From NCBI GenBank assembly GCA_001600615.1, contig BCKK01000001.1:721082-785081 (forward strand): a stretch of DNA of 64,000 nt. The letters are read 5' to 3'. Source of the stretch: Dioszegia crocea. Lineage: Eukaryota > Basidiomycota > Tremellomycetes > Tremellales > Bulleribasidiaceae. Both the position numbers and the translations under genes were made by a program. Shown here one piece after another: positions 37,969-48,930 of the stretch (within the stretch, counting starts at the first letter, position 1; each line of letters begins with the position of its first letter). The notes beneath the pieces were generated by a model that was not told the DNA's origin, ran no database searches, and saw nothing but the letters and a program-made list of their open reading frames with translations.

Positions 37969-40857
37969 ATGTCGCTCTTCGGCCAAACGAAACGCCATAC
38001 CCCACCTACGCCCAAGGGCCGTCGATCCCCTTTACCCATGTTCTCAGGGGCGGACGATAAGCGTTTTCACCCTTCACCTTCATCTACCCCAAATTCTAAC
38101 GGACTCTATACCGTCATAAATCTCCCACTCCCTATCCCTCGAATACCTTTCTTATCCCGTGCAACAGAAAATGGCATAGCCGGGTCATCACGGTATGACT
38201 ACCATGAAAAGCCTGTGCGGCGGGTCCGGTATGTCCGTGTCTGCCTTCCTATCCCGCCTAGGCTATACGCGCGAATCGTTCGGCCGCAAAGACCACTACG
38301 CGCCATCCTCGCCGGGATATTAGTCCTGGGCATCTTGATTTTACTGTTGGGATTCAGGAGAAGGCCCGGAGGCGGTTCAGGATGGTCACCACCGTTCTCT
38401 GAACCAGACTCTTTGGTTTTGACGCAAGAGGAAGTAGCTGCGATTTGGGAATGGGAAGTTCTCAGTGGGCATCATCCAAGTATACAACAACGTCAGTTAT
38501 GCTCCGGTCTAGAGTTCTGAGGTCTTCAAGCTGACATTATTAGCACCAGAACATCTCCCCCTTCTTCCAAACTTGATAAACCCCTCAGTCCCACATTCCC
38601 TCTTACCTCCAATAATCAGCGACACTGATTCTCCGCTTTTGGCACATCATCAGCGCACGTCACAAGCGCCCAGAGGACATTTGGTCGGTGGAGGACCGGA
38701 AAGGTCGTTTGTGGCCGCGTGGGAGGGAGGGGAGGCGGTGCATGGATATCCATCAAGACCGTTATCGGGGGTGGTCATGGATCTGGATGGGATGTTGGAG
38801 CGGTGCGATTTTGGGACATATAAAGTGAGTCCTAGCTGCGTGTAAATGGAAGACGGGGTACGTAGAGTCTGGGCGAGATGTGGACAGAAGGGCAGAGTTA
38901 CCGGAAGACATGGAGTCAGGACGCTAGGGTCGGGATAGGGGAAGCATGGGAAGTTGGAGGAGTCAGCAAGCGGCTTGAGAGGCCATCAGACATCTTGGCT
39001 CGAGGGCATCCGTGCTGTCGCCTTTGTCTTTGTTTGAGGACTTCTCGGTGATGGACAGTGCTGACAATCCAGTACGTCCGAGACTGCCTTGAGTTCCTGC
39101 GTGTAGGCGGCGGACTCGATAACGGCCGACGGGTACGTCGCGGCAACTACCTCAGCACATTTAAGCAAATGTACTATGAGACCTCCGCACCCACACACGA
39201 TCTCCTCGATTGGAAACCTCGCCTCACACCCTCTTCGTCAGCTCGGGATCACAGTCTCTCCCGCGACCCTCTCACCCTCAGTCCTCTCATGCCCCTTCCA
39301 ACATCCATATCGCCTACCAACCCTTGCGACCCAGACCGACCTCGGGTCTTCCACATGTTCTGGGCCGGCCCATTCTCCGATAAACCCTATATGGCAGTCA
39401 TGTCTTTCCTATTCACCCAGAACCTCGGCCTTGATATCCCCTCGGGCGAAGGCGGTAATACCGTTCGGAAATCCTGTCGTCCCCAATTCTGGGTCTGGAT
39501 AAATCCAGGTCCAGCAGCGGCTGTACCGAACCCTTCGGCCAAGCGGGAAATGTACGAGCAATTGGCTACAAACCCTTGGTCTGCTCCATTCTTGCATGAG
39601 CGATTCCTCGACGTCGTTAAATTCAAAATGTGGAATACGACCGAGCAGCTCGATGGGGTCGATGAGCTCAAAGATCATTGGCGGAATATGCCAATCTTCA
39701 ATTCGGGGGGTAATACCTATAAACCCGCTGCGCCCCAGGCTACAACTACCACCCCTCCTCCTCCCCCACCCGACGAAGTGCCTGTCATGGGCGACGTCGT
39801 CGATGCTGTCGAAACTACCGATACACCCCCACCTCGGAAAAAGACCAAAGATGGCCTATTTGAAAAAGTCGGATCGACCTCGGAGTCAGATTACGACCGA
39901 CTGTCCGTCATCTTATCGGATATGGCACGTTTCGTCTTGACACATCGTTATGGCGGGATCTACCTCGATGCGGACACAATCTTCCTTCGTGATTGGGAAG
40001 AATTGTGGAATTACCGCGGGCAATTCGCGTACAGGTGGTCATGGCACCAAAAGTACAATACGGCGGTATTGAAATTGCACAAGGGGAGTGCACTGGGGAC
40101 GTTCTTATTCAAGACGGCACTGGAAAATGGGATGGATTTCCACCCCATGACAGTCAGCAAATATCTGAAAGATGCGGGGTTGGATAAGTTGCTGTTTAGG
40201 ATACCGGACGCGCTGTTTGATCCGGCTTGGCTGAATATGGAGAGATATCAAAGGGAACGTCCTCCTTTCCCTTATTTCCCAGAGTAAGTTTAGTACCCTA
40301 GTACGCGTCCAGTCTCCAAGCTGACGACTTCTTAGGTTCTCCGTATTCTTCTCGAATGACCGTATGGACACTGCCGGACCTCAACAACTTGGATTTGATG
40401 GCTTCTTCCGCGGTGCATTCTCATACCACTTCCACAACTTTTGGTAAGTCTTCTGTACCCAGACAACGCTAGCTCCTCCCCATCATATCTTATACCCGGG
40501 ATGATCCGCTAACCCAACAGGTGGCTACCCTTTGACAAATCCCGTAATTTCCCCGACCTCGGACCCCGCTTCATCAAGGGTGAAAAGGCACTCCGAGAAG
40601 CCCAACGCGCCGCAAAAGTCCTCACTGGCGGTGGAACAGAGGATGATAAATCCGAAGTGACTGCTGCGCCAGGCTCGGAAATCCCGGACGTGTCAACACG
40701 AGAGGATATGGATGATGAGCTTGATTTAAGCTGGTCGGCGGTTATGAAGCGGACATTTGAGGCGTATGTCAGGCAGGAGAGGCCTAATATGTATGGGGAG
40801 TGGATGAGCTGGGAGAGAGGAGCTAAGGGGGCCGGAGCGGGGAAGAGTAGGGATTAG
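37969..40857 (+). CDS. type II membrane glycosyltransferase with DXD motif (GT32-like)
   Basis: Predicted Golgi sugar transferase; donor and acceptor unknown. ATG 37969 starts a cytosolic basic N terminus, then one membrane helix (about residues 108-128, AILAGILVLGILILLLGF), so the catalytic part faces the lumen. The donor-binding region is HRYGGIYLDADTIFLRDW with the DXD-type DAD motif, preceded by RPRVFHMFWAGPFSDKPYMA. A Pro/Thr-rich loop (about 39730-39860) interrupts the domain. C-terminal blocks include GFFRGAFSYHFHNFW, then an Arg/Glu-rich tail ending KSRD at 40857. Exon borders between 38823 and 39072 are unclear: a plausible exon (SLGEMWTEGQSYRKTWSQ...) is open from 38865, but its donor was not found. 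Cryptococcus-type capsule and cell-wall mannan enzymes are the nearest kind of protein I know. Confidence 0.78.
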
Positions 40858-42166
40858 GCGTAGATGATGTTTAGATCGCGTAGGGGGTGTGATCAGAGAG
40901 CGGAGTTTGGATTTGGGTGGATGTAGACGGGACGAATCTAGAGTGTTGGGGTCTCGTTCTCACAGGCTGTGCAACACAATTCATGCATATGCCTCACTGG
41001 GTCGTAGGCTCAGTAACCACGAAGTCCTACTGGACCACAAGCTCGATCCGTCACTTCACGAGGAGATCTTGCGTGCACAATGACGACCGTACGTTAGGTG
41101 CGGCGTGCAATTATCGTGTCCTAACTGGTGTCTGCTCATCCTGGAGTCAGAACAGGATCGGCTGTCGACCCTTCATGATTCTTGTCACTGCCATGTCACG
41201 ACCTGGAGCTCGTCAGATGGTTAAAAAGTTGGCCGCGCTACCCGAAGGTCACCTAACCATGCTGGAGTGCATGTTTTGGCGGCCCCCAGGTGGTCTGTGC
41301 GTGAATCTACCGTTAAGGCAGCACGCCGTGTTGTATGTAATGTTCGCTACGCGGCCGTCATTCTATACCTGGGTGCATTGAAAGCCTATAAGTGAGGCTC
41401 GATTGATCTTTGTCTTCTTCTTTCTGTCTTCGATTCGGATTGATGTCTGCACAGCCTCCTAGTACATGCCTCGTCCATGTAAGGCTGCATGTCTGCAGAG
41501 CCTCGAGGGAAGGAATGTGTAGTCGGTGGCAAATAGTCTAGTCGTGCCTGCCAAGACCGAGCCCTCAAAATAGCCTTCCAAGAGCACGACGCAATCTTCA
41601 AGGTATACATATCGTCGACTACCAACATCATACATAGGACCTGGAATATCCTTTAGCTCGGAATCCAGGCCTAGAGCCAGCCTGGATACCGCCCTCGCAA
41701 CTGACATCGCCAAGCAACCGGTATATCTCCCGGCGACCCTCTGCAAAGTGGGCGATGTTCGCCCTGGTCCGAGCAGAATGTGCTCGCATCGAGGTTGTAT
41801 ATAAGACAGAGCACGATGGAACGGCGGAGATCTCACCATACTCTCATACATTCTTACTGGCTGGTCCACCATTGTAAGTGGCTCTTTCGAGTATTGGTGG
41901 TCAGTGCGTTGGCTGATCCATCAAAGGTTCTGTCTCTCTGATTTCTGCTCTGACTTCTATACAGGCTGGTCCGTTCGGTGAGTTATTGCTTGATCCACTC
42001 TGATGTATAGTGCTCTTCGTCTCGCCTTCAAGGTCTCCGCTTGTCCCTCTGCTTTGCCAAATTATGTGAGTTGGTCCGACCAACAATGTATGCCCGATTC
42101 CCGGCTGACGAGACAGACCCGCTGTCTCCCCACCTACACTCATCTCCCCACCTACACTCATCCAAG
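40858..42166. other. 1.3-kb region without a supported gene
   Basis: The largest gap in the window. Overlapping open frames of up to 154 codons (+, 40917-41381) and 137 codons (-, 41459-41872) are present, but neither shows a domain, a codon pattern like the neighbours or clear splice structure. The right end is the promoter and leader of the carbonic anhydrase gene. A decayed gene or a non-coding transcript is possible but cannot be shown. Confidence 0.4.
42125..42160 (+). repeat. perfect 18-bp tandem repeat in the leader of the carbonic anhydrase gene
   Basis: TCTCCCCACCTACACTCA occurs twice head to tail, ending 6 nt before the ATG at 42167. It lies in the expected 5' leader. It is probably a recent replication-slippage duplication. 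Confidence 0.9.
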
Positions 42167-43040
42167 ATGCTGGCCATCACCCTCGCTACCACTCTCGTCT
42201 CTCTCACCTCAGTCATCGCCTGCGCCGAGCACAACTACCACGCAGCCGGCAGGAAGCGCGCGGGCGAGACCAGCGGCGTCGCATGGGATTACGACCTCAC
42301 TCGCGATTGGGGACGTCTCTCCCCCGAGTTCGCCACCTGCCAGCACGGCACAATGCAGGCTCCCATTCCTCTTCGTATCGATCAAGGCATGGCATACAAC
42401 CATATCCCCAACTTTAGCGCATACGACGTTTCGGCCCCCGGTACGCTCAGCAACTGGGGGTTCGGCCCCGCTATGACTCTCGCCCATCCCGAAGGCCAAT
42501 TCACCGGTCTCCCCTCATTCTCATTCGATGAAGGGGGGAAGAACGAGTCCGTCTTCCTCACCGGCTGGCACATCCATGCTCCATCCGATCATACCGTCGA
42601 CGGTGTCCATTCCAAAGCCGAGATGCACCTCGTCCACGTCAACACCGAAGGCACACCCCGAGCCGTCCTTGCAATCCGCATCGCATGTGGCCATACCCCT
42701 TCCCCTTACTTCGCCCAGATGCCGCAGCCGATCTCGTACCGCGATACCAATAAGACGATGGAGGGGTCTATGAACCCGATGATGGCGGTGAAGGAAGCTG
42801 GGAGCTTTGAGCAGTTCTGGACGTACCAGGGTAAGTCTTTGCAACTTGATGAGGAATCGTGCAGACTCAGCTGATCGATCAGGGAGCCTTACCACCCCGC
42901 CGTGCTCTGAGGGTCTCCGATTCTTCATGGCCCGCCATGTCCTCCACACCGACATCGACCAGATGCGCCATCTACTCGCCGCGAGCAAGTACTCTGCCAG
43001 GGAGCCACAGCAGGTGTGGCAGCATCAGATCAACGTTTGA
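42167..43040 (+). CDS. secreted alpha-type carbonic anhydrase
   Basis: Zinc enzyme for CO2/bicarbonate interconversion, predicted extracellular or wall-bound. ATG 42167 gives a signal peptide (MLAITLATTLVSLTSVIACA). Two exons (42167-42830 and 42883-43040) give 273 aa. The alpha-CA zinc ligands are visible: two His in FLTGWHIHAPSDHTVDG and the third in SKAEMHLVHVNTEG. The family hallmark GSLTTPPCSEGLRFF is built across the single intron. The N-terminal block WDYDLTRDWGRLSPEFATC resembles the W-Y..P..W substrate-side region. NESVF and NKTME are candidate N-glycosylation sites. Beta-type enzymes are the usual fungal form, so an alpha-type enzyme is the less common class. Confidence 0.92.
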
Positions 43041-43440
43041 GTCTGGCTGTAGGGTGTAGAGTCGTCGGATCTTGGCGTGCAGATCTAGAGTACGTAGATC
43101 TCTAGAGGCAGATATGCAGTCAGTCGGTAGAGCGTCAAGTCAATCCAGTCCCGGTGCAGAAATCTCGCCTGCGGTCTGCTTACTTTGAACCGATATGTGA
43201 AATCACTTGATGGACCCTCGTATCTCCGCCAGCCCGCCTTCATAGACCCATTCTCCCGGCGCACCTCATCTTATCTCAACGAGCAGCTTCTCCATCGTCT
43301 CAGCGTCTCAGGCAGCGAGGTGCCACCCGCCTGGCATGCCATGCCGTAAAGGTCCGCTTCACCCAGCCAACGCGTTTCATGATTTCCCTCTAGCCTATAT
43401 CTATATTTCAGCTGAAGCAAAGCCTAGCCTAGTATATAGG
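43041..43440. other. intergenic, carbonic anhydrase to polynucleotide kinase
   Basis: About 400 nt. TATATCTATATTT near 43396-43408 and GTATATAG near 43433 are TATA-like and close to the downstream start. No other signal seen. Confidence 0.45.
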
Positions 43441-45044
43441 ATGAGTGGTGAGTCAGGCGACCTGATATTGAATAAGCACTGAGGGTACAGGAATGAAGCG
43501 AAAGCCTGCAGGAGGAGGCTCAAACGGCAAATCGCCCGACGCGAAGAAACGTGAGCTGCCGAGGATCTACCCGCCGCTGTGCACCGCTCGGACTGACCCC
43601 AGGCAGCTTTACACTCTTTCTTTACTGGCGGAGTGAAGGAGCTGGGAGACTACCAGCCCTCTCCTGCTACACTCATCCATTATCTCCACAACGACCCCTT
43701 CGCCTCTACCTCCGCCTCTTCCTCCACTTCGCAGCCCTCTCTACCTCCTCTGGACTCGGCAGACGTTACTGCCCCCGGACCGTCATCTTCGCCAAAGATC
43801 CGCATTATATTCTACGACCTAGATGGGACGCTCATCAAGCCTACCTCAGGCAGGAAGTGGCCTGCCGGCCGAGATGATTGGGCATGGTGGCATACTTCTG
43901 TGCCCCAGCAGCTGAAGAAGGAGGTGGAGGAAGGATGCCACTTGGTTGTTATCAGCAACCAGGGCAATGCAAGTGAGAAGCTGAGAACGGAGTGGAAAGC
44001 GAAGATACCTCTTATAGCAGCCAAGGTGAGTGTCGAGCTAGGAAGAGATTGCAGTTGTCAGCATGCTGACTCGACAGATCCCAACACTCCCTATTCGAGT
44101 TCTAGCGGCTACATCGATGGCCGATATATACCGCAAGCCGAATGTTGGCATGTACCAGGTGGTCGAGAAGCTGTACCGGGAGAAGGGATATGAGATTGAT
44201 GTGGAGAATTCTCTCTTTGTTGGAGATGCGGCGGGACGTCCTAGGGTCGGAGGCAAGGACAAGGACCACAGCAATACGGATTACCAATTCGCTGTTAATG
44301 CTGGTCTTCGATTTGTTACTCCTGAGGTGAGTATCTCCATACCCTCGAGGCGGCCTAGGCTAATCCTGCAGGAACACTTTCTGGGTCATCCGAGACCATC
44401 TTTCCCTGAGCCTCCATTGGGGTTTCGGCCCTCCTTACTTGCTGGCCTAGCTACCCGTGAGTGTTCATTCCTCACAGCAGCGTAGACGCAGCTGATATAC
44501 AAGGACAGTCCCACCGATCGTTCCCTCCCATACTCCGATCGTTCACCAAGAGACTGAGATTGTCCTCTTTGTCGGCTCGCCCGCCTCTGGCAAAACATCC
44601 TTCTTCCGACGTCACTTCCTTCCAAGGGGCTACGAGCACGTCAACCAGGATACACTAAAGACTCGCGATCGATGTCTATCCCGGGCTGAGCTGCTAGTCA
44701 AGAGCGGCAAGTCCGTCGTGGTGGATAACACCAATCGCAATAAGTCAACTCGGGCATTATGGGTCGACATCGCCGAAAGGCTTCAAGTCCCTATCCGACT
44801 ATTCCAATTCCTCTGCCCCGTCGAACTCGCCAAGCATAACAACATGTACCGCGCGGTATATGCGCCGAAGGAGGACCCGCCGAGGGAGCTCTTGCCTCGC
44901 CTGGCTTTCACGGGGTATATCAGTACATTCGAAGCGGCGAATAAGGACGAGGGATTTGATGAGATTCGGGGAGTCAACTTCGTCTGGGAAGGGACAGATG
45001 AGCAGAGGCGGTACTGGGATATGTACATGCTAGAGGGGAAATGA
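43441..45044 (+). CDS. bifunctional polynucleotide phosphatase/kinase (PNKP-like)
   Basis: DNA-end repair enzyme that removes 3' phosphate and adds 5' phosphate at breaks; nuclear. The first exon is only ATGAGTG (43441-43447), joined to [20 protein letters not shown] (a basic, nuclear-signal-like start) and then [17 protein letters not shown]. The phosphatase half has the DXDGT motif [35 protein letters not shown] and [15 protein letters not shown]. The kinase half has a P-loop, [19 protein letters not shown], followed by [13 protein letters not shown] and [20 protein letters not shown]. This order (phosphatase then kinase, no N-terminal FHA) is that of fungal Pnk1 rather than mammalian PNKP. 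The stop is 45042-45044. The last two introns are inferred from frame. Convergent with the BTB array. Confidence 0.92.
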
Positions 45045-45327
45045 TGCATGTGTGTATCTCCTCTCCTGGAATGCGGCTCGTCGCTTGGAGGGCTAGACAG
45101 GGGAAGGAATTGGCGAAGTCGATGGACCGCGAGAAGCATGATGCTAGTCTGACGTAGCTATGTACAATCCTGGTCTTGTCAGCAGACGACAGGCCGATAA
45201 GCAAAAACTTACTTCAGTGCGAGGCCTGAAATACGTGGAGTATGCTTACAGCAGTCCAGTCCACCCAGACTCTGTGAGGTGTCAGCTGATTGCCATTATC
45301 AACCCAGACGGAATGTGGACCTACTTT

Positions 45328-46209
45328 CTACGCCTTCACCAGCCGGTAGAATTCGGATGCCACCTTATCCCAATCACCTTCTGATCCCTTCTTCTCCTTG
45401 CCCTTCTTATCGCAGCCTCGCAGCTTGTAGGCGCGAGCTAGAGCGAGGAGGTACTTCGTGGGCAGGGAGTTACATAGGGAAATAGGCATGGCGGTCACGT
45501 CCAGCTTGCTGCACCCCTTGACTCCGTCACTGAGTGTGATGACTTTGGAACCGTTTGAAGACCAGGTAGTCTTCGCCGCAATTGGTAAAGCTCGCCAACA
45601 GAGTTGTGGGTCGTCAAGGGCAATTGCCGCCAAAAGGAATATGTCGAAAGCCCGTTTGCCCTTGCCGGTGAGCATTTCGGTGAGCAGAGAGGTGATCTGC
45701 TCCATGAGGAAGCCACATTGGAGGAACCTGCACAGAGCTTGGAGTCGTTTAATGCGCGGGATCTGGTTTTGTTCGAATGACCAGTTGATCGGGTTTCTGG
45801 TCATCAGGTGTAAGACGTCTTCGATGGTTTCGCGGCTGTACGAGGCCAAGCGAAGGGGGGATGTGAATTGTGACTGTTGCTCGAGAGCGCGAAAATACGG
45901 ACTGCAGGGATCAGCGCCAGGCCCTTCGCTTCACGTCAAAAACTTAGAGACTTACCTGTTCGCCAGCAGGTAATAAGACCTCACTCTGATGATATGATTA
46001 TCCGAAGAGATGATCGTGAAGTCCGCACTTCCATCGCTGATGATAGATGATGCGGCTTCCGGCTGGTATAGCGGGCTTAGTGAAGGGTTAAGCGAAGGTT
46101 TGACATCCGGAGGACTGGAGACATCGCGTTCTCGTTTGACTCGTTTCGGCACCGGTTTGTCTGCTTGCGGATCACTGTCGTACCCGTAAGCGCGCATATT
46201 GCCCGACAT
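45328..46209 (-). CDS. BTB/POZ-like paralog A (intact)
   Basis: Member of the local BTB/POZ-like family; function unknown. Two exons (46209-45956 and 45901-45328, intron 54 nt) give 275 aa. The N-terminal 75 residues are disordered with a nuclear-signal-like cluster (PKRVKRERD). The BTB-like start is SADFTIISSDNHIIRVRSYY, then LLANSPYFRALEQQ across the intron. The conserved second part is SRETIEDVLHLMTRNP, then FLLAAIALDDPQLCWRALPI and LDVTAMPISLCNSLPTKYLL, closing with GDWDKVASEFYRLVKA. The intron sits at the same codon (phase 2, after HLLA-) in all five longer copies. A lacks the extra C-terminal intron of C, D and E. ATG 46209 was chosen because an upstream in-frame TTG is not a normal start. 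Convergent with the polynucleotide kinase gene. Confidence 0.75.
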
Positions 46210-46505
46210 CTTTGTTGGTGAAGATGACGAAGATGGGGATGGGAGCAAAGATCCCGAGAGTCGCTCGAACCTTATCGAATGCGGATGTGTGTATGTGCCC
46301 TGAATCTGAGTCCTGAGTCAAGGGGTCACACCTTCACACTCCCAGTCAGCATGATAGCAATTCCCTAAATGTCGGAACAGTCGCCTTCGACATTGAGCGC
46401 ACAGTATACATTGAAGGTCGCCTCTGATCGACATAGCGATTCGGGAATGACAGATAGTTTTCCGAGCTCCAAGCTCTGCAGAGTCAGCGAAACTAGTCCT
46501 CTAGT

Positions 46506-46862
46506 TCAGGAAGAAGATCTGACTGACGCGCCAAAGTTCACCAGCCTTCTCAGCTCATTCGCTGCTCCCACCATAGCTCGAGCATGCGCGTCGAATCGAA
46601 CCATGCCCCATACTTCCCAGGCCCTCCTAAGCCCCGGGAGATATCTGGAAGGGATGTCTGTGAGCATCCAAACCGGCATCGACGTCACGTCCCAGACGCC
46701 ACGTTCTACGACGCCCTCCAAGCTCTCCGATCCTGCTTGTCGAGTGTTTCAAAACCTGCCAGAAACGATAAGAGCTTGACAAGGGTCAATGTCGTCAAGG
46801 ACCACGGCCGCGATGATGAATATGATGATTGGCGTCATTGCATGAGCAGTTAAAAGATACAT
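46506..46862 (-). pseudogene. BTB-like relic A' (truncated, internal TGA)
   Basis: A C-terminal remnant of the same family. Reading on the minus strand, HAMTPIIIFIIAAVVLDD followed by IDPCQALIVSGRF matches the FLLAAIALDDPQLCWRALPI block of paralog A. It is followed in the same frame by a TGA (46749-46751), then GVWDVTSMPVWMLTDIPSRY and LPGLRRAWEVWGM (matching LDVTAMP...LPTKYLLALARAY) and a diverged copy of the final DKVA.EFYRLV block, ANELRRLVNF. The BTB half is missing. The fragment begins immediately next to the stop codon of the oxidoreductase gene (46865), so the 5' part was probably lost when that junction formed. Confidence 0.65.
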
Positions 46863-46864
46863 AC

Positions 46865-48621
46865 ATCTATGAGTCCAGCTGAGGTTCTGACGGGGGACCA
46901 GCCAGCTTGTTGCCCGCCACGATCTGCACGTAATCCTCAAACTTTGAAGCCGGTTGTCGGTTGAGACGTTCCTCGCTGACCACGTAGGCGGAAGGGAAGT
47001 CTTGATCCCACTCTTCGGACGCAATGAGGCGAGCAAGTGCTCGATTGGTGGTATGTGTTGCTGCTGGGTTAGCCAGTGGATAGAATGAAGAGATTGAGTC
47101 GTTGCTTACTGCTCATGCCGTGACCCTGAGACATCAGCTTCTGCACGTGAAGACGATGGGTAGAGACTCACGTTGTATCCGACCGAGACAAATAAGCCGT
47201 CAACACCTGGCAAGGGGCCGATATAAGGGAGCAGATCTGTGGTGTAGCTCATGACACCAGTCCATGTTCGAGTCAAACCCTCTCCTATTGACTTCTCCTT
47301 CCAATCTACAAAAGTCTTCTCCATGTATCCCGTCAAGACTGCTCATCAGCGGCGTTTTCAATACCACTCACACTCCGTAGCTTCGGGCAAAATCTCGCTA
47401 ATGTCGGTTTGACAGATAAAGTCCTGAGGCTTCCCGACTTTAGCCTCGAGATAGTCGGCCGCGCCGATCCCAACAACGATACCACCCGCCGATGTCGCGC
47501 AGTATCCGTCTGGGAAACCGTAGGTGGACTGGAGCGACTTGATGCCAGAGTATGCCGGAGGAGGGGTGAAAAGGCCCATCTGGATCCGGACGGGGTACAT
47601 GATCTTGGAGAATGGGTGGCCGGCTGGGAAGAGGTGCGGGGTGTGAGCATTGGTGCAAAGGATGACTTTGGGTGCTGTGACCGTTCCTCGTTTGGTCTCG
47701 ACCGTGTGGATCGAGCCGGACTGAGAGAGCTTGGTGACTGGTGCACTGGTCCTGAGGGATACTTTATACTTGGTGGATTCAAGGGACAGCTTGAGAAGCT
47801 CGGTAGTGAGTTTGTGAGGATGGACCGTCCCAGCGCTCCGGGTCGAGCAACCTATCGCGCCTTGCACTCTCGAGAGCTACCATCAGCGGTGCGCACGAAA
47901 GTACTCACCTTCAAAGCCTCCTCCTTATCCGTGTAGAACTTTCCGTCTGACCAATCCTCCATCCCCATCTCTTTGAGCGCCGCCAGCCAATCCTCACGGA
48001 TCCCCATGGTAGTCTTCAGCGCCTTCTCCGTCGTGTACACAGCCAAAGCCGTGCCAGTGTGTAGGTCGACCTTGTGCTCGAGACCATGCTTCTTGATGAC
48101 GGCGATGTTACGTTGGTAGTTGTCCCACTCGTGGACGAGGATATTGACAGCCTCGTGTCGAGATAGACCGGCGCCGCCTTCGTTAATGGGTTTGACGAGC
48201 CTGGGCATGTGGATGAAAGTGGAGGGAGCAAAATGACCACCGTTACGGCCAGCTAAACATCAGCTCGAGATCTGAAAACAAGACTCACTTGCTGAGCTGG
48301 ATACCTCGTTCGCTTCCAGTATCACAATATGTGTTCCCTCTTTAAGCGTGTGCTTGTCGTCCTCAGGGTGAGTGAGGTGGTACGCAAGCATAGCGCCAGA
48401 GATTCCAGCTATATGTCAGCCTGGGCTCATCGTATGAATCTCACCTCCAACGATGACAATGTCGGCACTCTCGGGAATGGCTTCATCCTTCCCATAGTTG
48501 TGTAAGCTGGATGGCCCCGTGTTCTGTTATCAGCTCAGGAACAGCCTACTGTCAGCAAGCTCACCGAGGCGATCCAATGCGAAATGGTGGATGGGTTTTG
48601 GGGCTTGCCTAGGTCTGCCAT
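46865..48621 (-). CDS. FAD-dependent oxidoreductase (DAO family)
   Basis: Flavoenzyme of the D-amino-acid/sarcosine-oxidase-like fold; substrate unknown. From ATG 48621 (MADLGKPQNPSTISHWIAS), spliced exons give the dinucleotide site ADIVIVGAGISGAMLAYHL, with GxGxxG rebuilt over an intron, then THIVILEANEVSSSAS with the ribose-binding Glu, and SKGRNGGHFAPSTF. The middle contains KVILCTNAHTPHLFP and VVGIGAADYLEAK. The C-terminal FAD site is WTGVMSYTTDLLPYIGPLPG, then VDGLFVSVGYNGHGMS. This Asn-Gly-His-Gly-Met end is typical of fungal DAO proteins related to YggW-type or Fap-like amine oxidases. No peroxisomal SKL-type end is present (ends LDS). About eight exons, all GT/AG. It stands inside the BTB-like array between the relic A' and copy B. 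Confidence 0.85.
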
Positions 48622-48930
48622 GCTGATGAGAGAGTGGGTGTGGACGAGTTGGAAGGAAGGATGAGGATTTGAGGATGTCGGTGCTAACTTCGAAGGTCCT
48701 GGCTGGACGTCGGATATCGGATCTCGGATCTGACCGAAGATGCAGCCGTCGGCTAGGATATCGGCGGCACCTTGAGTAGTTCCTATGTAATCTATTCTCG
48801 ACTCCATATGTCCATGCCCGCGAGGCCTAGATGAGGATGACATCGATGAAGCTAAGTCCTGCTTTCCTGCCCTGTTGACAATTGAGAGTAGAGGGCTGGT
48901 GTCGGAATCATTCCTATGCATTCCAAGATG

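Noticed and set aside
40917..41872. Open frames of 154 codons (+) and 137 codons (-) in the 1.3-kb gap
   Set aside because: They overlap other frames, show no domain, no fungal splice pattern and odd composition (many Cys, Trp, Arg). Treated as chance frames.
46369..46779. 136-codon + strand frame over the A' relic
   Set aside because: The minus strand shows ordered family homology here; the + frame shows none.
47409..47936. 175-codon + strand frame opposite the oxidoreductase
   Set aside because: It is the antisense shadow of a clearly conserved coding region.
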